A stretch of 64,000 nucleotides of DNA from an uncultured Oscillospiraceae bacterium (GTDB taxonomy: Bacteria; Bacillota; Clostridia; Oscillospirales; Acutalibacteraceae). The translations under genes were made by a program, and so were the position numbers. The notes below the pieces were generated by a model. The model worked only from the letters and a program-made list of their open reading frames with translations, ran no database searches and had not been told where the DNA came from. The DNA lies in assembly GCA_900546265.1 (NCBI GenBank), contig URCA01000006.1:62001-126000 (forward strand). The letters are read 5' to 3'. Of the stretch, positions 25,843 to 33,656 are shown piece by piece (the first letter of the stretch is position 1; each line of letters opens with the position of its first letter).

Positions 25843-26499
25843 ATGCCTAAAAAACTGAATCTCAAGCCCGGTTTTTTCTATACGCTGGGGGAGGAAATCG
25901 CCAACGCCATCACCCATGGCGTCGGCTCTGCTCTGGCGGTGGCCGGAACGGTCATCCTCATCGTCAACGCCGTGGGCGACCCCTGGAAGGTGGTCAGCGC
26001 CTCGATTTATGGGTTCAGCATGATTTTGCTGTTCACCATGTCCTGCCTGTACCACGCCATCACCAACCAAAGGGCTAAGCGGATTATTCGGGTGTTCGAC
26101 CACACCTCCATTTTCGTGCTCATCGCCGGTACCTATACCCCCTTCACCCTGGTCACTCTGCGCGGCTGGGTCGGCTGGACGATTTTCGGCATTGTCTGGG
26201 GCGCGGCGGTGTTTGGCATCGTGCTCAATATCATCAGCATCGAACGGTTCAAAAAGGTGTCGATGGTCTGCTATATCGCCAGCGGCTGGTGCGTGGTCAT
26301 CGCTTTCGTCCCGCTGCTGCAGAAGCTCGCCCTGCCCGGTATGCTTCTGTTAATACTTGGGGGCCTGGTATACACCGGCGGTATCCTGTTTTACCGACGG
26401 AAGGGTGTGCGCGCCATGCACGCTTTATGGCACGGTTTCGTGCTGGCGGGGGCACTGCTGCACTATTTCGACATCCTGTTCTATGTGATACGGGCATAA
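25843..26499 (+). CDS. trhA: TrhA/hemolysin III family (PAQR-like) membrane protein
   Basis: A 218-residue seven-helix protein. Conserved zinc-site motifs of the PAQR/hemolysin III family are present: ITHGVGS near the N-terminus, SCLYHAI, then HALWHGFVLAGALLHYF near the C-terminus. Family members affect membrane fluidity or lipid homeostasis; haemolysis is not a safe inference. GGAAAGGACAAAACTGCC precedes the start. A terminator follows two bases after the stop. Confidence 0.9.
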   Translation: MPKKLNLKPGFFYTLGEEIANAITHGVGSALAVAGTVILIVNAVGDPWKVVSASIYGFSMILLFTMSCLYHAITNQRAKRIIRVFDHTSIFVLIAGTYTPFTLVTLRGWVGWTIFGIVWGAAVFGIVLNIISIERFKKVSMVCYIASGWCVVIAFVPLLQKLALPGMLLLILGGLVYTGGILFYRRKGVRAMHALWHGFVLAGALLHYFDILFYVIRA

Positions 26500-26500
26500 C

Positions 26501-26537
26501 AAAACCGGCGCGAAGCAAGGCTTCGCGCCGGTTTTTG
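26501..26537 (+). terminator. Terminator after trhA
   Basis: AAAACCGGCGCGAAG, loop CAAGG, CTTCGCGCCGGTTTTT: a perfect 15-bp hairpin with flanking A and T runs, usable by both converging genes. Confidence 0.95.
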
Positions 26538-26546
26538 CTGTGCGGA

Positions 26547-27038
26547 TTAGTAAAGGCTGTCCATCGCCAAAGCGCCGGTTACGATCAGAACGATGTACAA
26601 AACGACGACGACCGCGCCGCCGATGGTGCCGATAAGGTTCAGGGTTTTGGCGGTCTTGAGCTTCTGCTGCTCTTCCTCCATGGACATGCAGTTCTTAGCG
26701 TTCAGGGTCATCACCAGGCCCGCGATGCCCAAGGGCATGCAGCAGAGCACCAGGTTGATGATCGACCACACCAGCAGCCCGGTGTTGGTCTGGCCGCTGG
26801 CGCCGCCGGGGCCGTAAGGCGCGTACATGGGCGGCTGTTGATACATCGGCTGCTGATAGGGCTGGTTCACCGGGGGCTGCTGATACATGGGCGGCTGCTG
26901 ATACCCTCCAGGGACCTGGTTGTTAACCGGCGGCTGCGGGGCAGCCGGCGCCTGCGGCGCGCCGATAACCGCGCCGCACTGCGGGCAGTTCGCCGAGCCG
27001 TCGGGAATGTTCGCATGACACTGCGGACAGGTAGCCAT
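26547..27038 (-). CDS. Zinc-ribbon plus CD225/dispanin-like membrane protein
   Basis: A 163-residue protein. An N-terminal zinc ribbon (CPQCHANIPDGSANCPQCG) is followed by a Pro/Gln/Tyr-rich repeat linker (YQQPP units, about residues 44-75) and two membrane helices in a CD225/dispanin-like domain (LVWSIINLVLCCMPLGIAGLVM, then the second helix near 140-160). Function is unknown; such proteins are common near DUF2752 genes in clostridia. A paralogue with the same layout lies at 27611-28048. AGGAGGAATTCTTT precedes the ATG. Confidence 0.85.
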   Translation of the reverse strand: MATCPQCHANIPDGSANCPQCGAVIGAPQAPAAPQPPVNNQVPGGYQQPPMYQQPPVNQPYQQPMYQQPPMYAPYGPGGASGQTNTGLLVWSIINLVLCCMPLGIAGLVMTLNAKNCMSMEEEQQKLKTAKTLNLIGTIGGAVVVVLYIVLIVTGALAMDSLY

Positions 27039-27076
27039 AAAGAATTCCTCCTATGTATATCAATCTATGTCCACCC

Positions 27077-27523
27077 TCATGGGGCCAACAGCGTAAAGGG
27101 AAACACGGGGATGTTGCGCAGAATCCAGAAGCCGAGAATCACCAGCATCACGATATTGTAGGTGCGCAGGGAGGTGCTGAATATCGGCAGCGGATCGCGG
27201 TGAAAAACCAGGACAATGTATTTCTTCAGCAAATAATACGCGGCCAAGGGCAGCGCCATGACAAAAAACACATTGTAATCGATGGCGTCCACCAGATGCA
27301 GATGCAGCAGCGCGGACAGCGCCCGCCCCGCCCCGCAGCCGGGACAGTACAGCCCGGTCAGCTTATGGAACACACAGGGGAACGGGTTGCCGAACCGGTA
27401 CAGAAACCACAATCCCGCCAGCGCGGCCGCGGGCACGCCCAGGCCGAACAGCACACGGAAGGGCATGGACCAGAGGATACGGCGGTACAGCGGCGCCGGT
27501 TGGGAAACCGCCTCGCTGTTCAT
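27077..27523 (-). CDS. DUF2752 membrane protein
   Basis: A protein of about 148 residues with three or four membrane helices. The family hallmark CVFHKLTGLYCPGCGAGRA is present between helices one and two. Function is unknown. Earlier ATGs at 27571 and 27556 exist, but a promoter-like sequence (27536-27564) overlaps them, so I place the start at 27523; no Shine-Dalgarno is visible before any of them, which fits a very short leader. The gene sits between two zinc-ribbon/dispanin genes in the same direction. Confidence 0.75.
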   Translation of the reverse strand: MNSEAVSQPAPLYRRILWSMPFRVLFGLGVPAAALAGLWFLYRFGNPFPCVFHKLTGLYCPGCGAGRALSALLHLHLVDAIDYNVFFVMALPLAAYYLLKKYIVLVFHRDPLPIFSTSLRTYNIVMLVILGFWILRNIPVFPFTLLAP

Positions 27524-27535
27524 GATATTGTCATT

Positions 27536-27564
27536 ATTATGCCATGATTTATTCATAATTGCAA
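27536..27564 (-). promoter_or_regulatory. Promoter with a nearly leaderless downstream start
   Basis: TTGCAA, a 17-nt spacer, and CATAAT. The expected start of transcription is only about five bases before ATG 27523. Confidence 0.5.
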
Positions 27565-27610
27565 GTTCCATTTATCCGGATCCATCATTTTTTCGAAGAA
27601 AACGCGATGG

Positions 27611-28048
27611 TCAATACGCGGCCAAGCTGCCTATGAGCAGCGCGAAGAACAGCAAAACCACAAGCGGAAGCAAACAGGAGCTGATGATGTTCAGGACCAT
27701 AGCCGCGCGCAGCCGCCGTTTTTCCTGCGACGCCCAGTCGGCACTCTGGGCCAAGATGGTCATCACCAGGGCGGCAATCCCCAGCGGCATGAAGCCCATG
27801 ACGATATTGATGATCGACCACACCAGCTGCCCCACCGCCAGCTGCCGGCTGGCGGGGTAGTCGCCGACCCCGTACCCGCCGTATGAGAAGTAGGGCTGGG
27901 CGTAGAGCGGCGGTGCCGCCTGGTAGCCGGCGGGCGGAGGCGGCGCGGCATATGGGGGCGGAGAGGCGGACGGCAAAACAGCGCCGCAGTGCAGGCAGAC
28001 AGCCGTTTGCTCCGGATTGCTCCATCGGCAGTAGGGACAGACAACCAT
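27611..28048 (-). CDS. Zinc-ribbon plus CD225/dispanin-like membrane protein (paralogue)
   Basis: A 145-residue protein with the same plan as the 26547-27038 product: zinc ribbon (CPYCRWSNPEQTAVCLHCG), Pro/Tyr-rich linker, then two helices (VWSIINIVMGFMPLGIAALVM and a C-terminal Leu-rich segment). Start ATG 28048 follows AAAGGAGGGG. The two copies share the WSIIN and PLGIA motifs but their linkers differ, so they are old duplicates. Function unknown. Confidence 0.82.
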   Translation of the reverse strand: MVVCPYCRWSNPEQTAVCLHCGAVLPSASPPPYAAPPPPAGYQAAPPLYAQPYFSYGGYGVGDYPASRQLAVGQLVWSIINIVMGFMPLGIAALVMTILAQSADWASQEKRRLRAAMVLNIISSCLLPLVVLLFFALLIGSLAAY

Positions 28049-28220
28049 ACCGAACCCCTCCTTTGTGATGACAGAAGGACACTGGAAAAAGCGTCCCTGA
28101 AACACCTGCGAACCATGGAAACGCAGCTAGGATTCTGCGTCTTATTCGCCCAAAGCCGCACTTTTTCAGTCTTTTAACGAATCTACGCTCATTATGCCAC
28201 ATTTACCGGACAAACGCAAG

Positions 28221-28250
28221 AAAAAAAGCCGCCCGCTGAAAGCGGACGAC
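28221..28250 (-). terminator. Terminator of the coat-protein genes
   Basis: On the minus strand GTCGTCCGC, loop TTTCA, GCGGGCGGC and TTTTTTT, 13 nt after the CotF-like gene. Confidence 0.85.
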
Positions 28251-28262
28251 TCCAAGGCGACT

Positions 28263-28535
28263 TTATTGTGCGGAAAATTTCTGCTTGGCGCTCTGAATCT
28301 TCTGTTCCTCTGCCATGGGTGTGGGATACCAGCCGCGCTTCTGCATTTCGGTGAAGACGCCCGCCTGGATGGCGTGCTCCTCCCGGAGAAGCTTAAGCAG
28401 CTCGTCCCGCACGGCGGGGGTGGCGCATTCGTTGGCGCAGGTGTTGTACGCATCGGTTATCTGCTTCTGCGCACTCAGCGCATCGCCGAGCATGTCCTTA
28501 TCCTGCATCGGGAGGGCGGCGTTGTTCTGGCTCAT
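28263..28535 (-). CDS. CotF-like spore coat protein
   Basis: A 90-residue helical protein of the coat protein F family: DKDMLGDALSAQKQITDAYNTCANEC, then LLREEHAIQAGVFTEMQKRGWYP, the standard two-helix CotF-domain pattern. It would be made in the mother cell during sporulation and deposited in the coat. AAGGGGGAGACGAAG precedes the start. It follows a 61-residue partner by 14 nt. Confidence 0.85.
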   Translation of the reverse strand: MSQNNAALPMQDKDMLGDALSAQKQITDAYNTCANECATPAVRDELLKLLREEHAIQAGVFTEMQKRGWYPTPMAEEQKIQSAKQKFSAQ

Positions 28536-28549
28536 CTTCGTCTCCCCCT

Positions 28550-28735
28550 TCAGTTCAAGAACGCCAGCAGGCGATCGTAGTGGTTTTGATGCTGGCCGGC
28601 GATTTGCTCATACTGGGTCTTCAGCTGCGGATCGCTGCTCAAGACGGCGTAGGACTTGTATTTTTTAACCAGGAGCTGCTCGGCGCTCAGCTGGTCTTCC
28701 AGGGAGCTGAGCTCCTTGGCGGTCAGGTTCGGCAT
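28550..28735 (-). CDS. Small CotF-associated spore protein
   Basis: A 61-residue helical protein (LTAKELSSLEDQLSAEQLLVKKYKSYA, then YEQIAGQHQNHYDRLLAFL). It resembles the short N-terminal helical pair found beside CotF genes in clostridia, and the two presumably act together. AGAAAGGACGAACCTCT precedes the ATG. Confidence 0.75.
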   Translation of the reverse strand: MPNLTAKELSSLEDQLSAEQLLVKKYKSYAVLSSDPQLKTQYEQIAGQHQNHYDRLLAFLN

Positions 28736-28865
28736 AGAGGTTCGTCCTTTCTCATTTCACGTCCGGTTCGGGTATAGTGTCTGCGGCGGCGGGGAAAATA
28801 TTCACAGGCGGCTTCAGCCGTTTTCAGAAGTACCAGCTTTCGTCTCGGTTTGTTCAGGCAGGCTC

Positions 28866-29249
28866 CTATGTAGCCCTTCTCTGAGCGTCGACTTCCTTGT
28901 CCATTCCCAGGCCAAAGCTGATTTGCAGCGCCTCGTCCACACGGGTCATGGACGTGTCGTCCAGGCGGCCCATATGCTCTTTGAGGCGGCGTTTATCAAT
29001 GGTGCGGATCTGCTCGAGCAGAACAATGGAATCCCGGGCCAGTCCGCTGCCGAGGGAATTGAGCTGAATATGGGTGGGCAGCCGCGCCTTGTCCTTCTGA
29101 CTGGTAATGGCCGCCGCAATCACGGTGGGGCTGAACCGATTACCCACGTCGTTCTGTACAATCAACACCGGGCGGATACCGCCCTGCTCCGAGCCCACCA
29201 CCGGGCTGAGATCCGCGTAAAAAATATCGCCTCGACGAACGTTCACCAT
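28866..29249 (-). CDS. ndoA: NdoA/MazF-type endoribonuclease toxin
   Basis: A 127-residue PemK/MazF-family RNase. RRGDIFYADLSPVVGSEQGGIRPVLIVQND is the signature N-terminus, with the catalytic Arg and the SEQGG loop, and TVIAAAITSQ follows. In Bacillus the enzyme cleaves mRNA at U^ACAU and is held by EndoAI. Start ATG 29249 follows CAGGAGTGAGA. No EndoAI-like ribbon-helix-helix gene lies in the 270 nt upstream, so the toxin appears alone here. Confidence 0.92.
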   Translation of the reverse strand: MVNVRRGDIFYADLSPVVGSEQGGIRPVLIVQNDVGNRFSPTVIAAAITSQKDKARLPTHIQLNSLGSGLARDSIVLLEQIRTIDKRRLKEHMGRLDDTSMTRVDEALQISFGLGMDKEVDAQRRAT

Positions 29250-29472
29250 TCTCACTCCTGTTTTTTTCGGATGCATATCGTTTGAACGCCGGGGAATCCG
29301 CCGGCCATTCCGTTATCCATAGGATTGCCTGTTCCAGAAAGTTTATACAAGCCGAGAGAAAAACTCCCCAAAGCCCCCTTGCAGGCGGCTGGCCTGTATG
29401 CCTTTCCTTGGCAGGTTTCGCGGCGGATACCCGCCTCGTTCCATTGTATGCATGTCCGAAAAATGAGTGAAA

Positions 29473-29511
29473 AAAGAACAGGACGCGCCTTCGTGCGCAT
29501 CCTGTTCTTTT
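29473..29511 (-). terminator. Terminator of the ABC transporter operon
   Basis: AAAGAACAGGACGCGC pairs with GCGCATCCTGTTCTTT with one mismatch. The minus-strand copy ends in TTTTTT, 11 nt after the permease stop. Confidence 0.9.
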
Positions 29512-29521
29512 CGGCCGTTTG

Positions 29522-30322
29522 TCAGATTGGCAAATCCCGGCGGTGGAACAGCAGAATCCCCGCCGCGTACAGCGCGGTCCCTAGCAGGCCCAGCACCGCG
29601 GCGAAGACCCAGCCGGCCGCCTCCCCGGCCAGCAGCTTATCAGGCTGAAACAGGGTAAACAGGGTGATATACCGCAGGGTTTCCAGCTTGCCGCCCATGT
29701 TGGCCAGCATCTGGATGAGGTAAAACACCGTGGCCGTCCCTGCGCCCAGCGCCAGGGAAAGCCGGGTGGTGTTGCTGATGCAGGAGGCGAAAAAGCACAG
29801 CCCGCTCAGGCACAGATGCAGCAGCCACACGCCGAGATTCAGCCGCAGATAGCCGGCCACGTCCAGCACGCCGGGGAACATCGCCGCGCTGCACCCCCAC
29901 CCGACCGCCGTGCAGACCGCGATGATGGCTGTGACCCCGGTAAGCAGCACCGTCATCTGGGTGACGGCGACCCGCGTGCGGGAGTTGGGGGCGGCCAGCA
30001 AATAGGCCATGGAGCCCCGATCGACATGGCGGGCGACCAAGCTGTTTGCCGTTATGGCAGAAAACACCAGGGGGAAAATCAGCATCAAGAATCCGTACAA
30101 ATAATTGGTCAGGAACTCCGCCAGGGTGGCGCCCGGGTTGTTCATGCCGAACATGGCCATGATGTCCGGCATGGTCTGCATGAGGGTGGCGAGCAAATCC
30201 CCGATACGGGGATCGAACATCGACACGATCACCGCGTCGTACATCGTCAGCACGGCCAGAAAGATAACCAGCGGCTTCCAAGAGGCTCGCAGCCCCTGCC
30301 GGTATAACGCACCGTTAAGCAT
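29522..30322 (-). CDS. ABC-2-type transporter permease
   Basis: A 266-residue membrane protein with six helices. The first follows LRASWKPLVIFLAVLTMYDAV, and ITANSLVARHVDRGSMAYLLAAPNSR is the conserved ABC-2 loop. It overlaps the ATP-binding gene by 8 nt, so the two form an exporter, probably for a lipid, peptide or drug; the substrate cannot be read from sequence. Confidence 0.85.
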   Translation of the reverse strand: MLNGALYRQGLRASWKPLVIFLAVLTMYDAVIVSMFDPRIGDLLATLMQTMPDIMAMFGMNNPGATLAEFLTNYLYGFLMLIFPLVFSAITANSLVARHVDRGSMAYLLAAPNSRTRVAVTQMTVLLTGVTAIIAVCTAVGWGCSAAMFPGVLDVAGYLRLNLGVWLLHLCLSGLCFFASCISNTTRLSLALGAGTATVFYLIQMLANMGGKLETLRYITLFTLFQPDKLLAGEAAGWVFAAVLGLLGTALYAAGILLFHRRDLPI

Positions 30323-31211
30323 GCACCCCCGCCTCCTCTCCGTAAAACTGGAGGAACACGTCCTCCAGCGACTGACTGGCCGCCTCCAGGCCGGAGACCC
30401 TGTGCCGGCCCATGGCAGCGATAAACGCCTGCAGATCCGTCTGCACCTCCACGGTGACCCGGCATCCCTCCCGACCGGCGACCCGCAGCCCCTCGGCGGC
30501 GAAGGCCGCGGCCTCCGCCTCGTCGGCCAGGGTGACAGTGTAGCGGCGGCGTTTTGCTTTTTTCAGGGCCTCCACCTCGTCCACGGCCACCAGATGCCCC
30601 TGCCGGATAATCCCCACCCGGTCGCAGGTGCGTTCCACCTCCTCGAACATGTGCGAGGACATAAGGATGGTTTTGCCCCGCCGCCTCTCCTCCCGGATCA
30701 GCTCTACAAACCGGTTTTGCATCAGCGGATCCAGGCCGCTGGTCGGCTCATCGAGGATCAACACCGCCGGGTCGTGCATGAACCCGCAGACGATGCCGAT
30801 TTTCTGCCTCATGCCCTTGGACATTTTCTTCAGTTTTCCCCGGGAATCCAGCTCGAACCGCGCCATCAGCTCCTCCGCCCTGTCCAGGTTCTTCATTCCC
30901 CGGTAGGCCGCCATAAATTTGATAAAGCTCCAGCCGGTCATGTCGTCCATGAAGGCAATCTCCCCGGGGATATATCCCAGATCCCGCTGGATGACCGCAG
31001 CCTTGCTCGTACAGTCCAGACCCAATATGGAGCAGCGGCCTCGCTGAGGTCGGATAAAACCCATCAGCTGCCGGATGGTGGTGGTTTTCCCCGCCCCGTT
31101 GGGCCCCAGAAAGCCAAACACCTCGCCCTTCTCCAGGGAGAAGGAGATGTCGAACACGCCCTTGCCCCCGCCGTAATCCTTAGTCACGGATTTAACTTCT
31201 ATCACGCTCAC
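30315..31211 (-). CDS. ABC transporter ATP-binding protein
   Basis: A 298-residue ATPase. Walker A GPNGAGKTT (about residue 36), signature KKMSKGMRQK, Walker B VLILDEPTSGLDP, and a C-terminal regulatory extension of about 80 residues as in ABC-2 exporters of the CcmA/YhaQ type. It supplies energy for the downstream permease. Confidence 0.93.
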   Translation of the reverse strand: MSVIEVKSVTKDYGGGKGVFDISFSLEKGEVFGFLGPNGAGKTTTIRQLMGFIRPQRGRCSILGLDCTSKAAVIQRDLGYIPGEIAFMDDMTGWSFIKFMAAYRGMKNLDRAEELMARFELDSRGKLKKMSKGMRQKIGIVCGFMHDPAVLILDEPTSGLDPLMQNRFVELIREERRRGKTILMSSHMFEEVERTCDRVGIIRQGHLVAVDEVEALKKAKRRRYTVTLADEAEAAAFAAEGLRVAGREGCRVTVEVQTDLQAFIAAMGRHRVSGLEAASQSLEDVFLQFYGEEAGVHA

Positions 31212-31228
31212 AGGGTTTCCTCCTTATA

Positions 31229-31369
31229 TCATTGGGTTTTAAGCATCCGCAGATGGGCGAGAACCTCCTCGTTCCGGGCTTCCCGATCGTCTCTCCCCTG
31301 CCGGCACCGCTCCCACATCAGGCCGTTGGCGCTCCGCAGGATCCGCTTCATGAACTGGACAGGAGCCAC
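31229..31369 (-). CDS. Small ORF leading the ABC operon
   Basis: A 46-residue basic ORF (VAPVQFMKRILRSANGL at the start, AHLRMLKTQ at the end) from GTG 31369 with AGGA five bases upstream. It lies between a good promoter and the ATPase gene, 17 nt from the latter. No family is recognised; it could be a short leader peptide or a real small protein. Confidence 0.35.
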   Translation of the reverse strand: MAPVQFMKRILRSANGLMWERCRQGRDDREARNEEVLAHLRMLKTQ

Positions 31370-31421
31370 GCCGTCCTGAAATCCGCCTCCTATCGTTGAC
31401 GGTCGGGTGAATCCTCTCTCT

Positions 31422-31449
31422 ATTATAGTCCGTTGGCCAAACGGCACAA
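31422..31449 (-). promoter_or_regulatory. Promoter of the ABC operon
   Basis: TTGTGC, a 16-nt spacer, and a consensus TATAAT on the minus strand. It lies between the murQ-murK terminator and the small leader ORF. Confidence 0.65.
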
Positions 31450-31461
31450 CCCCCCCGCGCC

Positions 31462-31494
31462 AAAAAAGCCTCCGGCTATAACGCCGAAGGCTTT
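31462..31494 (-). terminator. Terminator of murQ-murK
   Basis: GCCTTCGGC, loop GTTATA, GCCGGAGGC then TTTTTT on the minus strand, three bases after the kinase stop. Confidence 0.9.
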
Positions 31495-31496
31495 GC

Positions 31497-32417
31497 TTAT
31501 GCCCGCAGGTGCCTCAGGGCCAGATGGACGGCGCCCCAGGCGGCGTCCTTTTCCGCCGGCCGGACGGCGGCCAGGGGGCAGGCGGCGATCAAACGCCTTT
31601 CGAAATCCTGCCGCACCTGCTCGCTTTTCAGCAGCACACTGCCGCTGAGATACACCGAAAACGCCTCTTCCCGCAGTGACAGGCGGCGCACGGCGGCCAG
31701 AGCCATGTCCGCCAGCTCCCGGGCCGTATCGGCCAGGATGTCCAATGCCACCTCGTCCCCCAGCGCGGCGGCCTCGTCCACCAAGGGGGACAGGGCGGCC
31801 AGGCGGCGCTTATCCGCCCCCTCTCGGTACAGGGCGGCGGTCAGCTCCTCGGCACCGGCGCAGCTCCAGGCCGCGAGGAGGCTGTCCAGCAGCCGCGTCT
31901 CCGGTCCCCGGCCGTCCACGCCCCACAGACTGCGGCGCAGGGCCTGCACCGCCATGGAATAGGCGCTGCCCTCGTCGGAGAACAGGTGGCCCCAGCCGCC
32001 CACGCGGGCCAGGTTCCCCCGGCCGTCTTTTCCCAGACAGATGGAGCCGGTGCCGGCGGTGAGCGACAGGCCGGGCGCATCCTCCAGGCTGGCGTACAGC
32101 GCTGTCACCGCGTCGTCCATCACCGTCACGCGGGGGCAGCCGGTGGCGGCCCGCAGAATCTCCCCGACAAAGGCCGCGTCCTCCCGGGTGAGGATGCCGG
32201 CGGCGCCGATGCAGACGCTTTGAAGCTCCAGTCTCTCCGGCGCACGGGCCAGCACCCGGCTGACGAGCGCGCGCAGGTTTTCCGCGGCCGGCCCCCGGCC
32301 GCAGGAGCAGAGGTTGGACGGGCCGCCCGTCTCCTCCAGAAGCACCTCTTTGTCCAGGGAAGCCAGGCGGAGCAGCGTCTTGGTTCCACCTCCGTCCAGG
32401 CCCATCACGGCTTTCAT
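31497..32417 (-). CDS. BadF-type amino-sugar kinase, likely MurK
   Basis: A 306-residue ASKHA-fold kinase. The phosphate-1 motif is GLDGGGTKT (residue 6 on), with SLTAGTGSICLG for phosphate-2 and WGHLFSDEGSAY typical of BadF/N-acetylglucosamine kinases. It shares an ATGA overlap with murQ upstream, so its substrate is most likely N-acetylmuramic acid and/or N-acetylglucosamine released from the cell wall, as shown for Clostridium MurK. The start at 32417 is fixed by that overlap. Confidence 0.88.
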   Translation of the reverse strand: MKAVMGLDGGGTKTLLRLASLDKEVLLEETGGPSNLCSCGRGPAAENLRALVSRVLARAPERLELQSVCIGAAGILTREDAAFVGEILRAATGCPRVTVMDDAVTALYASLEDAPGLSLTAGTGSICLGKDGRGNLARVGGWGHLFSDEGSAYSMAVQALRRSLWGVDGRGPETRLLDSLLAAWSCAGAEELTAALYREGADKRRLAALSPLVDEAAALGDEVALDILADTARELADMALAAVRRLSLREEAFSVYLSGSVLLKSEQVRQDFERRLIAACPLAAVRPAEKDAAWGAVHLALRHLRA

Positions 32418-33325
32418 ACGCCGCCCCTTTCCGTGGCGCGCAGCGCCTCCAGGTTTCCGCCTGCGGCGGCCAGGCGCTCCGCCGCCTCCCCGGCCCCGCA
32501 GTCCAGCCATAGGGAGGAGATGGCCCGCTTGACGTCATATCCGCACAGGGTCAGCCGGGCCGCCGCCTCTTCGGCGGGGCAGCCGGTGATGTCCGTCACC
32601 ATCCGGGCGGCGCGGGCGCGGAGCTTCTCGTTGTTCGCGTCCATATCCACCATCCGGTTGCCGTACACCTTGCCCAGCCGGATCATCACCCCGGTGGACA
32701 GCATGTTCAGCACCATCTTCTGGGCGGTTCCCGATTTCATCCGGGTGGAACCCTCGATCGCTTCCGGCCCGGTGAGAGGGGCGATGGTGACGGTGGCCAA
32801 GCGGGACAACGCGGTATCCGGATTGCTGCACAGACCGACGGTGAGGCACCCGGCCTCGTTCGCCTGCGCGATCGCGCCCAGCACGTAGGGAGTGCGCCCG
32901 CTCGCAGTGATGCCGACGACCGCGTCGCCGGCCCCGGCCCGCCGGCGGCGGATTTCCTCCCGGCCCATGGCCGCGTCGTCCTCGTCTCCCTGGGCGGCGT
33001 CGCCGATCCCCTCCAGCCCGCCGGCCAGAATGGCCTGCACCAGGTCCGTCGGCACGCCGTAGGTACAGCGGCATTCGCTGGCGTCCACCACGGCGAGGCG
33101 GCCGCTGGTGCCGGCGCCGATATAAAACAGGCGCCCGCCCGCCTGCAGCCGCGCGGCAATCCGGTCGACGGCGTCGGCGATATGAGGCAGCTCCCTCTCC
33201 ACGGCCGGCGCCACCTTTTTGTCCTCGTCGTTGATAAGACGCAGCATCTCCAAGGTGGAGCACCCGGAGATGCCCGCGGTGGCTGGGTTGTTGGTCTCGG
33301 TCAGCAGGGTATGGATCGCATCCAT
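32414..33325 (-). CDS. murQ: N-acetylmuramic acid 6-phosphate etherase
   Basis: Cleaves the lactyl ether of MurNAc-6-P to GlcNAc-6-P and lactate. The 303-residue protein has the SIS-domain motif FYIGAGTSGRLAVVDASE with its active-site glutamate, VVGITASGRTPYVLGA, and the EGSTRMKSGTAQKMVLN stretch typical of MurQ, with a C-terminal UBA-like helix pair. Start ATG 33325 follows AAGGAGGGATGTCCC. With the kinase it makes a two-step cytoplasmic recycling route; no MurP PTS is nearby. Confidence 0.95.
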   Translation of the reverse strand: MDAIHTLLTETNNPATAGISGCSTLEMLRLINDEDKKVAPAVERELPHIADAVDRIAARLQAGGRLFYIGAGTSGRLAVVDASECRCTYGVPTDLVQAILAGGLEGIGDAAQGDEDDAAMGREEIRRRRAGAGDAVVGITASGRTPYVLGAIAQANEAGCLTVGLCSNPDTALSRLATVTIAPLTGPEAIEGSTRMKSGTAQKMVLNMLSTGVMIRLGKVYGNRMVDMDANNEKLRARAARMVTDITGCPAEEAAARLTLCGYDVKRAISSLWLDCGAGEAAERLAAAGGNLEALRATERGGV

Positions 33326-33359
33326 GGGACATCCCTCCTTCATTCTGGCTCTTTCTTCC

Positions 33360-33413
33360 GTTGTACCATACCGAAGGGGTGGGAGCAATATCTCTTTTTT
33401 ACGATACGTATCG
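33360..33413 (-). promoter_or_regulatory. murQ promoter with upstream palindrome
   Basis: TTGCTC (33383-33388), 17 nt, TACAAC (33360-33365) on the minus strand. A perfect palindrome CGATACGTATCG lies at 33402-33413, about 15 nt upstream of the -35, a place for an activator or a repressor site. Confidence 0.5.
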
Positions 33414-33588
33414 AAGTTTACAGATTCAGCAGCACGATGGACACCGTGCCCACCGCAATACTCGGGAACAGGCCGGACGCGTTCATCCGCACACACAGCA
33501 CCATAACACGGATTCCATCGAGCCATTCACGGGGGAATCCTCCACTTCCCTGCCCTACCCATGGTTAATTCATTCACCCTATATCGTC
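33414..33588. other. Gene-free stretch upstream of murQ
   Basis: Together with the promoter (33360-33413) and terminator (33589-33618), this is most of a 331-nt gap. I see no convincing ORF, RNA or repeat in it. Confidence 0.6.
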
Positions 33589-33618
33589 AAAAAATCCCAG
33601 GCCATATCGACCTGGGAT
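33589..33618 (-). terminator. Terminator of the three-gene unknown cluster
   Basis: ATCCCAGG (33594-33601) pairs with CCTGGGAT (33611-33618), followed by a T6 tract on the minus strand, about 40 nt after the last small gene. Confidence 0.85.
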
Positions 33619-33656
33619 CATTCCCCTCGCCATATTTCCGCCCGCCGGCGGGCATT

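Noticed and set aside
25843..26499. True haemolysin
   Set aside because: The family name is historical; the motifs indicate a PAQR-type seven-helix protein, not a pore-forming toxin.
29252..29500. An 82-codon minus-strand ORF upstream of ndoA as possible antitoxin
   Set aside because: No ribbon-helix-helix pattern, no ribosome site, and it crosses the terminator of the ABC operon.
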